Of a DNA stretch of 9,040 bases, positions 1 through 5,416 are shown piece after piece. The position numbers and the translations under genes were made by a program. The stretch's first letter is position 1; every line of letters starts with the position of its first letter. The stretch is taken from the NCBI GenBank assembly GCA_020056205.1, contig JAGVIF010000424.1, forward strand, positions 1-9,040, given 5' to 3'. This DNA comes from Lentisphaeria bacterium. GTDB taxonomy: Bacteria > Verrucomicrobiota > Lentisphaeria > Victivallales > GWF2-50-93. The notes beneath the pieces were generated by a model. That model was given only the letters and a program-made list of their open reading frames with translations, ran no database searches and was not told where the DNA came from.

Positions 1-758
1 AGAAAATTTCTAATACGAGCAATACGGCATTTTTGAAGGAAGCCTATAAAATACTGTTCAATTTTCCCACCTTCTGCCTTATGGTTCTGTGTCAACTTAT
101 GCCTGTTCAAGAAAAAATAAGCGTTGCGGAGGTAATCTCTTTTCCCAAGAGCTCGCCAAAGCAACAAAAGAGAAACAATATCAATCAGAAAAGTCAACAC
201 AGGAGCTTTTACAAAGAAAAAAACATAAAAAAGCATTAAAATTTCCTCGAATTTTCTTGCAGGTGCAAAAATATACAGAGCAAAACATGCCATCCAAAAC
301 ACCCATGAAAAGTTATTATTGCCTTTGCTGCCATGAGTAGGCATATAAAAAATACTAACAAACAACAGAATCCCCGTAGGAGGAAGAATCCAGGCATTTG
401 CAAGCTCTTCGACAGGCATGCTTCCCCTAATTAGAACAATGCAGGCAATTAGGAGCATAAGAAAAATGTTGAAAATTATGGCGGACGTAAAAATGAACTT
501 CCGCGATTCCAGCGTAAACGACGGCAACATGAAAGTAAAAGGTTTCCTGAACAATTCCATTATTATGGGAGTAAGCAAGCACGCGCCTGCCAAGATATTC
601 GTCATTAAAACGGCATATGTCAATGCTCCAAAAGTGGTCTTATCGTGAAAAAAGGTTCTTGAATATTGTGATCTTGATATAAATAAAAACAGAATTATAT
701 ACAACCATCCAAGCCAAGAACTCAGAATCAGTTTAAAATTTTGTATCAGCGGGTTCAT
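1..758 (-). CDS. ABC transporter membrane subunit (permease-like), partial at left edge
   Basis: The reading frame runs from an ATG at 758 to the window edge with 252 codons and no stop, so the C-terminus lies outside. I translated it by hand; it begins MNPLIQNFKLILSSWLGWLY. Hydrophobic segments suited to membrane spanning lie near residues 12-28, 45-67, 88-110, 124-139, 151-166 and 172-201, with a basic stretch at about 206-250. It starts 2 bases after the stop of the ABC ATPase gene, with a G-rich stretch (GGAGAAGGGGG) upstream as a possible ribosome site. In GntR-ATPase-membrane protein operons of the YtrAB type, this position is held by the permease that pairs with the ATPase. I do not recognise a specific family motif, so the role rests on topology and context. 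The substrate is unknown. All plus-strand frames across this stretch look like shadows. Confidence 0.8.
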   Translation of the reverse strand, partial: MNPLIQNFKLILSSWLGWLYIILFLFISRSQYSRTFFHDKTTFGALTYAVLMTNILAGACLLTPIIMELFRKPFTFMLPSFTLESRKFIFTSAIIFNIFLMLLIACIVLIRGSMPVEELANAWILPPTGILLFVSIFYMPTHGSKGNNNFSWVFWMACFALYIFAPARKFEEILMLFYVFFFVKAPVLTFLIDIVSLLLLWRALGKRDYLRNAYFFLNRHKLTQNHKAEGGKIEQYFIGFLQKCRIARIRNF

Positions 759-760
759 GG

Positions 761-1663
761 TTACGCCCCCTTCTCCGAAGTCATAATGATTTTATAGATT
801 TCATCGAGAGAGAGGCGGCGCGGCTCGATTTTGCAAGTCAGAGAATCTTCAAGTTCGCTGATTTTGGCGGTTCCCGGATTTTTTGCTGTCAAGACCGCGC
901 GGTTTTTATCCCTTTTGCACGAGACAATGTCCTTGAGGGGAATTTCGTCGGACAGGCCGGACGCCGAATTTGAAGACAGGCTCAACTCGATAAATTCCTC
1001 TTTGAGTTCATCAAATCCGCAGTCGCGAACGATACTGCCCTTATGCATTAAGACGACATGGTCTATTATTTTCTCGACATCGGTGAGGATGTGCGATGAA
1101 ATAATGATAGTCCTGTTCTGCGTTTGTATTATTTCCATCAGAGTGTCGAGGAATTTCATTCTTGCGAGCGGGTCAAGGGCGGCGGCAGGTTCATCAAGGA
1201 TTAAGAGTTCCGGTTCGTGCGCTATCGCAATCAGAATCGAAATTCTCTGTCTTTCTCCCGGAGACAATCCTCCTATTTTTCTGTCCATAGGTATCTCGAA
1301 ATCTCTGACGAATTTTTCCACAATGTCATTGTTCCAACTCTTATAGTAGCTTGACACATAGCCGATAAAATTTGATACCTTCAGCCAAGAGATGAGATCC
1401 CCGTCTTGGTGAACATAACCGATTTTAGAAAGAGCTTTCGCGTCAAGGTCTTTTGCCGGAGAGCCCAGCGTTTCACAGCTTCCGCCGTCAGGCAGATAAA
1501 GGCCTATCATACTGCGCAAGAGCGTGCTCTTGCCGCAACCGTTTTCTCCGAGCAGTCCGATTATTTTCCCCCTGTGAAGATCAAGGGTTATATTTTTCAG
1601 AGCCGCGATTTTTTTGAATTTCTTGGAGAGGCCGGATATTTTTACGACGGGGTCGGGGCTCAT
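761..1663 (-). CDS. ABC transporter ATP-binding protein (YtrB-like)
   Basis: This 300-residue ATPase would power the adjacent membrane subunit from the cytoplasmic side of the membrane. All nucleotide-binding elements are visible: Walker A GENGCGKS (39-46), Q-loop Gln86, a signature written LSPGE (133-137) instead of LSGGQ, Walker B LLILDEP (153-159), D-loop ALD (162-164) and the switch histidine His191. Residues from about 225 to 300 form an accessory C-terminal extension seen in many drug, bacitracin or lipid exporters of this class. The ATG at 1663 follows a strong ribosome site, GGAGGA, 8 bases upstream. It starts 4 bases after the repressor stop and ends 2 bases before the permease start, so the three genes are very probably one transcript. 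The family is certain; the substrate cannot be read from the sequence. Confidence 0.95.
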   Translation of the reverse strand: MSPDPVVKISGLSKKFKKIAALKNITLDLHRGKIIGLLGENGCGKSTLLRSMIGLYLPDGGSCETLGSPAKDLDAKALSKIGYVHQDGDLISWLKVSNFIGYVSSYYKSWNNDIVEKFVRDFEIPMDRKIGGLSPGERQRISILIAIAHEPELLILDEPAAALDPLARMKFLDTLMEIIQTQNRTIIISSHILTDVEKIIDHVVLMHKGSIVRDCGFDELKEEFIELSLSSNSASGLSDEIPLKDIVSCKRDKNRAVLTAKNPGTAKISELEDSLTCKIEPRRLSLDEIYKIIMTSEKGA

Positions 1664-1667
1664 GATA

Positions 1668-2060
1668 TTAGTCCTCCGTTGTTGTTTTGAATTTTTTATA
1701 GTGCCGGGAGAAAATTTTCATGGCGGCTTCCTCGTTGACGCCCAGTTGAGCCGTCTTGATGGCCGCGCTTTTTAGGATTTCGTTGGCAAGCTCAGTTTTG
1801 ATTCCGGCGCTTTTTCCCGACTCCATTTTTTCCACAAAAAGCCCGATTCCTCTGCGCCTCTCAAGATATCCCTCCGACTCCAGCATGGAATACGCTTTGC
1901 TGAGCGTCATCGGATTTATTTTGAGTTCCGCAGAAAATTCCCTGACAGGCGGGACTTGTTCGCCGGGCTTGAGTTGGCCGGTCAGAATCTGTTGGCTGAC
2001 CTGCTCAAAAATCTGCCGGAATATCGGCATTCCGCCGCTCGTATTTATAATTATAATCAT
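1668..2060 (-). CDS. GntR-family repressor, short YtrA type
   Basis: This is a 130-residue DNA-binding regulator. The winged helix-turn-helix occupies about residues 11-77: the first helix MPIFRQIFEQVSQQIL, the PPVREFS turn with Arg40, the recognition helix around NPMTLSKAYSMLESEG (49-64) and the wing YLERRRGIGLFV (65-76). Only about 50 residues follow, so there is no FadR- or HutC-type effector domain. This short tail is characteristic of the YtrA subfamily, which usually sits first in an ABC-exporter operon and represses it. The start MIIIIN is typical for the subfamily, whose members have a short beta segment before the first helix. There is no clear Shine-Dalgarno sequence before it, so the mRNA leader may be very short. 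It is the promoter-proximal gene of the operon, and an inverted repeat abuts its start codon. Confidence 0.93.
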   Translation of the reverse strand: MIIIINTSGGMPIFRQIFEQVSQQILTGQLKPGEQVPPVREFSAELKINPMTLSKAYSMLESEGYLERRRGIGLFVEKMESGKSAGIKTELANEILKSAAIKTAQLGVNEEAAMKIFSRHYKKFKTTTED

Positions 2061-2061
2061 T

Positions 2062-2083
2062 GTATATTAGCGGAATAATACAC
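2062..2083. promoter_or_regulatory. Candidate operator for the GntR/YtrA-type repressor
   Basis: On the plus strand GTATATTA and TAATACAC are separated by 6 bases and form an imperfect inverted repeat with 7 of 8 positions paired. It lies directly upstream of the repressor ATG and covers the candidate -10 box. The outer TGTA and TACA elements resemble the outward TGTA...TACA dyads reported for YtrA operators. Function is inferred from position and symmetry. Confidence 0.5.
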
Positions 2084-2103
2084 CAATACCGCACAAATGC
2101 AAA
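2075..2103 (-). promoter_or_regulatory. Candidate sigma70-type promoter of the GntR-ABC operon
   Basis: Read on the minus strand, TTTGCA (2098-2103) and TATTAT (2075-2080) are separated by 17 bases. The -10 box matches the consensus at 5 of 6 positions and the -35 box at 4 of 6. The predicted transcript would begin only about 8 bases before the ATG, which agrees with the lack of a ribosome site there. The -10 box is buried in the inverted repeat. Confidence 0.45.
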
Positions 2104-2112
2104 CACGGAAAT

Positions 2113-2165
2113 AAAAAAATGCGTATTTTTTATAAAATGCGGGTTAAGAAAAGCTGGAACTTTCC
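2113..2165 (-). terminator. Weak candidate terminator after glutamate dehydrogenase
   Basis: Just downstream of the gdhA stop the minus strand can pair GGAAAG with CTTTTC across a 6-base loop (2148-2165), with one G-U pair. A T-rich stretch follows later, including a run of 7 T (2113-2119). The run is about 30 bases from the hairpin, so this is not a textbook intrinsic terminator. Some separation of gdhA from the following operon is still plausible because that operon has its own promoter-like sequence. Confidence 0.2.
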
Positions 2166-2169
2166 ATTG

Positions 2170-3432
2170 TTACTGTGCGCCGATCACATTTTTGGCTTGC
2201 GCCACAGCATTTATCGCGATGGAATATGCCGTGAGTCTCATGTCCTCATTTTTTTTCGCGTATAGGAATGTTTTTTTTGTAATGCGTTTCATTTTTCGTT
2301 CGAGTCTTGATATGATGGCGCTTTCGTCCCAGTACTCGCCCTGTTTATTTTGCAGCCATTCAAAATAAGAAACGATAACCCCGCCGGCGTTGGCCATTAT
2401 ATCCGGCGCGATAATCACTTTTTTTTCGAGCAGATAGTTATGAGCGGGAGGTGTAAGCGGGCCGTTTGCTCCCTCTATGATTACTTTTGCCTGAATTTTT
2501 TTCATATTGCCCGCATTGATTTCAGATTCTTTCGCGCAAGGCATTAGTATGTCACATTTGATACAAATAGCGTCTTCCGCCGCCATATTTCCCTGAAAAT
2601 CGCGGGGATTTTTAAAAATTCTCTCCACGTCAAGCCCCTTTGAGTTAAACAGAGCGCCGCCTCCGCCGAAAAGATAGGGGTCTATTAGCGAAATCACTTT
2701 TGCGCCTTTGCGGTGGGCAAGAAGGGCGGCATGTGAACCGACGTTTCCAAATCCTTGAATGACAATTGTTTTATTTTTCAAATTTCCGAGCAGTTCTTCG
2801 GCGCAGAATACAACCCCGAACCCTGTTGCCTGAGTTCGTCCGTGGGATCCTCCAAACCCGACAGGTTTTCCCGTAACTATGCCTGGGGAAATGACTCCGT
2901 GATAAATATCCTCGTATCGGCTTCTCATCCATGCCATTACCTGGGCATTAGTTCCCATGTCGGGAGCGGGAATGTCTTTATCCGGACCAAGAATATCGGC
3001 AAACGCTCTTATATACCCTTTTGACACCCGTTCAAGCTCGCTCTCAGAAAGAATTCTCGGGTCAACAACAAGGCCTCCCTTGGCTCCGCCAAAAGGAATT
3101 TCGGACAGGGCGCATTTCCATGTCATATTTGACGCAAGCGCTTGCGTGTGCTGCAGATCCGCATCCACATCAAATCTAATTCCGCCCTTATATGGGCCAA
3201 GATTGTTGTTGTGTTGAACTCTGCTTCCGACGAGAAGCCTTGTAGAGCCGTCATCCATCTTCAGGCTGATTTTATTTTCCACGCTGCGATCGGGGATCAT
3301 GATTCTTTCCCCTATGTTTTGTTTTGGGAAACGGGAGTCAAGATTCGTTTTTAGGATTGCTTCCTGGAGATAACAATTGACGTTTTCAAGAAAAGAACCC
3401 TCTTTAAATTCGATGCCGCGTTTAATTTTCAT
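2170..3432 (-). CDS. gdhA: Glutamate dehydrogenase (Glu/Leu/Phe/Val dehydrogenase family)
   Basis: This cytoplasmic enzyme interconverts glutamate and 2-oxoglutarate plus ammonia using NAD(P). The 420-residue length is normal for the hexameric bacterial type. The dimerisation/substrate domain has GPYKGGIRF (79-87), TWKCAL (104-109), PFGGAKGG (113-120) and PAPDMGTN (155-162). Lys82, Lys106, Lys118 and Asp158 match the catalytic and substrate lysines and aspartate of Clostridium symbiosum GDH with a constant offset of 7. Lys82 is the residue that marks glutamate rather than leucine or phenylalanine specificity. The Rossmann domain shows GFGNVG (227-232), EGANGP (320-325) and PDIMANAGGV (343-352), and Ser355 fits the substrate pocket. 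After the acidic end of strand beta 2 (Asp251) there is a glycine-rich loop that appears about five residues longer than usual. The ATG at 3432 is preceded by AGGTGAGGA. Cofactor preference cannot be decided. No nitrogen-metabolism partner gene is adjacent. Confidence 0.95.
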   Translation of the reverse strand: MKIKRGIEFKEGSFLENVNCYLQEAILKTNLDSRFPKQNIGERIMIPDRSVENKISLKMDDGSTRLLVGSRVQHNNNLGPYKGGIRFDVDADLQHTQALASNMTWKCALSEIPFGGAKGGLVVDPRILSESELERVSKGYIRAFADILGPDKDIPAPDMGTNAQVMAWMRSRYEDIYHGVISPGIVTGKPVGFGGSHGRTQATGFGVVFCAEELLGNLKNKTIVIQGFGNVGSHAALLAHRKGAKVISLIDPYLFGGGGALFNSKGLDVERIFKNPRDFQGNMAAEDAICIKCDILMPCAKESEINAGNMKKIQAKVIIEGANGPLTPPAHNYLLEKKVIIAPDIMANAGGVIVSYFEWLQNKQGEYWDESAIISRLERKMKRITKKTFLYAKKNEDMRLTAYSIAINAVAQAKNVIGAQ

Positions 3433-3680
3433 TCCTCACCTATAAATATTTTAAAGATAATCCAAAGCGAAGCCGGTCTTCGCCCGGAAGCCGCGCCTCG
3501 GCAGGCATGGGCTTCGCTCCTTCGACCGTCGGCGGAGCATGGCGTTGTTCCAGTAGCTTGCGACATCCCCCTTTTGGCGCAAAGAGCAAATCACCTTGTT
3601 TCTTGCGCTCGGAGATCGCAAACTACTTTTTCCATAATCCAACCGTCCGCTATCCTGTGGGATGACTCTGTTTGGATTCA
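3433..3680. other. GC-rich intergenic region with no supported gene
   Basis: This 248-base gap separates two minus-strand genes. The 60 bases at 3481-3540 are 44/60 (73 %) G+C, far above the neighbouring genes, and contain foldback structures listed separately. A 77-codon minus-strand frame (3451-3684) crosses the gap. Its translation is rich in Arg, Ser, Pro and Gly, lacks a recognisable domain and has no clear ribosome site, so I do not call it a gene. The gdhA promoter must lie here or further upstream; I see no convincing -35/-10 pair. Confidence 0.6.
3467..3515. repeat. Cluster of foldback elements, possible dispersed repeat
   Basis: Two hairpins lie in tandem. The first is a perfect 6-base stem, GCGAAG and CTTCGC, around the loop CCGGT (3467-3483). 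The second pairs GAAGCC (3487-3492) with GGCTTC (3510-3515) and encloses GCCT-CGGC-AGGC (3495-3506). The outer arms GCGAAGCC (3467-3474) and GGCTTCGC (3510-3517) can also pair perfectly over 8 bases, so alternative folds compete. No T tract follows on either strand, which argues against a simple terminator. The GC content and repeated GAAGCC words resemble REP- or MITE-like intergenic elements, but only one copy is visible here. Confidence 0.45.
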
Positions 3681-5318
3681 TCACTTTTTCTTGTCGGTGA
3701 TTGGATTAAAGCGTTCGGCTTTTTTTATCAGCGAATCGCTGCTCCAGAATTCGGTGAAATCTTTTTCAAATTTTGTCATATCCACGTCCTTCCACGTGTC
3801 TTCGTCGGCCTTTTTGCGGTCGCCTGTCTCCACGAGGGAATCGTAGTATTTGGATGGAATTTCGGAATAGTTGTTTTTTTCTTTGATAACCTGCGAGCCT
3901 TTTTGGAGGAAAAACATCAAGCCCCATGCGAGAGCGTGATTCTTGTCAAGTGAACTTTTATTCGCAAATTCCTCGTCTGAAATGCCGACGAACTTTTTTA
4001 TATCTATCGCGGAGGATGCGAGCTTTTTCATCAAATCCAGCCTTTCAGTGAGGTTTATTTCAAATTTGTCGCCCCCCCTGAAATTTATTCCCTTGAAAAA
4101 TGCGGCGCTTCCCACGTTGAACCAGATTGAAGAAGAAGCCTCGCCAACCGCGTAATGAAGATACTGTTGAAAACTTGCGTAATAGGTTATGTCTATCATT
4201 ATCTTGCGGTTGTTGGAGCGTGATGCCCAATCAAACGGAGAAATTATCAGTTCCTTTCGGCTTGGCTCCCAACGCCCGGCTGTCCATTCAGATCCAGTCC
4301 CCGCATATTTTAGATAATCATCGCGCTTGTCGAAAAATCTGCATACGCTTACCGCCTTCAGCGGAATTTTCAACGGATAAAACGCGGCAAAAACGCTCCT
4401 GCTTTTCTCAAGATTTTCTCCCATGTCCTTTATAGTTTTCTTGTTTGTGATATTATACACTAAAATAAAATTTTCCGTCTCCGTATAATTCCAGTCCTTG
4501 AAATTCTGTATATTTTTTATTACATTTTCTTTGCTTGCCAAATACTCGGGGGTTCTTTCAATGTTTTTGAGGCTTCCGGCTGTTCCGGAGACGGCGGGGG
4601 CGGTCTTTGTTTTCGGCTTTGAAAAAGCGAAAGACAGCAATGAGGAGGCTATGGCTTTTTCGTTCTTGGCGACATCCGAAAGCGGAACGGCGTCGTAGCA
4701 TACCGCAAATTTCAATTCCGGAAAATCTTTTGGAGAGAGGAGATATATTGATTTGCGCGCATCCTTCGCGGTATCGCCGGTGATATACTTTGTTATGGTA
4801 CAGTTTTTCGGAGATTCCACGCTTTTGAGTTCTTTATCAGGCGACAAATCTTCTTCCGAGAAAAAAGCCCTCATCCACTTGGAAACGGAGTCGGCGTCGG
4901 ATAAGTCAACCATTTGCGCATCCTTCCGCCACTCGTCGTAGTCTTTTTTCGGGACAAGCCCCTTGTATTGTTTTTCGTTCCCTATTTCAGGGGGGGCAAT
5001 GCTTATTTTTCCGATGATTATCTTTCCAACCTCTCCCTGCCATACTCCGGCGCATTGTTCGCTCATCCAGAGCTTATTCGGATTGTAACGCTCATATTTT
5101 TCTCCGGTTTCACGGTTCTCAAACGTGCGTGTTTCCGGCATAGGCAGGGGACTTGACGCGCAATCCTTGAAGCTCTTAAATTTGATCCCGTCCGCATCAA
5201 GGCTTTCAACGGCGCCTATTTTAAAATAAATCTTCTGAGGCGCGGATGACAGGCAAACCGGCAGCAATAGCAAGAATGCCGAAATTAAAGAGAGAGCAAT
5301 ATTTTCACGCTTTTTCAT
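3681..5318 (-). CDS. Exported protein with inactivated gluzincin (peptidase MA/DUF1570-like) domain
   Basis: This 545-residue protein begins with a signal peptide: basic MKKREN, hydrophobic core at about 8-22, and possible cleavage around Ser25-Ala26. Cys22 is not in a good lipobox. An unrecognised N-terminal region (about 27-235, with Cys53, Cys89, Cys173 and Cys207) is followed by a Lys/Pro/Ala-rich linker (235-248). The C-terminal half has the layout of secreted peptidase-MA or DUF1570 proteins: TENFILVYNI (281-290), a FFDKRDDYLKYAG segment (328-340), the active-site helix, WFNxG and HALAWGLMFFL (461-471). The metal motif is lost. YASFQ (380-384) stands where HExxH is expected, and WFNVGSAAFF (399-408) where WFNEGLAEYF is expected. 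It is therefore probably a non-catalytic binding or structural protein outside the cytoplasm. AAGGG next to the ATG is a weak ribosome site, but the signal peptide supports this start. The family assignment is by motif spacing only. Confidence 0.8.
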   Translation of the reverse strand: MKKRENIALSLISAFLLLLPVCLSSAPQKIYFKIGAVESLDADGIKFKSFKDCASSPLPMPETRTFENRETGEKYERYNPNKLWMSEQCAGVWQGEVGKIIIGKISIAPPEIGNEKQYKGLVPKKDYDEWRKDAQMVDLSDADSVSKWMRAFFSEEDLSPDKELKSVESPKNCTITKYITGDTAKDARKSIYLLSPKDFPELKFAVCYDAVPLSDVAKNEKAIASSLLSFAFSKPKTKTAPAVSGTAGSLKNIERTPEYLASKENVIKNIQNFKDWNYTETENFILVYNITNKKTIKDMGENLEKSRSVFAAFYPLKIPLKAVSVCRFFDKRDDYLKYAGTGSEWTAGRWEPSRKELIISPFDWASRSNNRKIMIDITYYASFQQYLHYAVGEASSSIWFNVGSAAFFKGINFRGGDKFEINLTERLDLMKKLASSAIDIKKFVGISDEEFANKSSLDKNHALAWGLMFFLQKGSQVIKEKNNYSEIPSKYYDSLVETGDRKKADEDTWKDVDMTKFEKDFTEFWSSDSLIKKAERFNPITDKKK

Positions 5319-5367
5319 GCCCTTAAGGTATTCTCTCCTTTAAAAAAAACAATACATTGAAAACATA

Positions 5368-5394
5368 TTGGAAAAATCAGAATTCAAATATAAT
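5368..5394 (+). promoter_or_regulatory. Candidate promoter of recD2
   Basis: A perfect TATAAT lies at 5389-5394, 22 bases before the recD2 ATG. The -35 side is weak: TTGGAA (5368-5373) has only a 15-base spacer. A predicted start near 5401 would give a leader of about 16 bases that includes the AGGA ribosome site (5407-5410), 6 bases before the ATG. Confidence 0.5.
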
Positions 5395-5399
5395 TTGAA
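5383..5399. promoter_or_regulatory. Perfect hyphenated palindrome over the recD2 -10 box
   Basis: TTCAAAT-ATA-ATTTGAA has seven paired bases on each side of a 3-base centre and overlaps the TATAAT of the recD2 promoter. It lies in the 98-base gap between two divergent genes, so a bound protein could affect one or both. No regulator for it is evident in the window. An AT-rich palindrome can arise by chance, so operator function is a hypothesis. Confidence 0.45.
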
Positions 5400-5416
5400 G
5401 AAAACCAGGATAAACC

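Noticed and set aside
33..648. Plus-strand open frames of 68-83 codons across the left end
   Set aside because: They lie antisense to the continuous 252-codon minus-strand permease frame, show no domain, and overlap each other.
831..1346. 171-codon plus-strand frame opposite the ABC ATPase
   Set aside because: It is antisense to an intact ATPase with all motifs, and its Ser/Ile-rich translation shows no family features.
3467..3483. Intrinsic terminator for the exported-protein gene
   Set aside because: The stem is good, but no T tract follows on the minus strand and it lies about 200 bases past the stop codon.
3451..3684. 77-codon minus-strand frame across the gap upstream of gdhA
   Set aside because: It is Arg/Ser/Pro-rich with no domain or clear ribosome site and translates straight through the GC-rich foldback cluster, so it is probably spurious.
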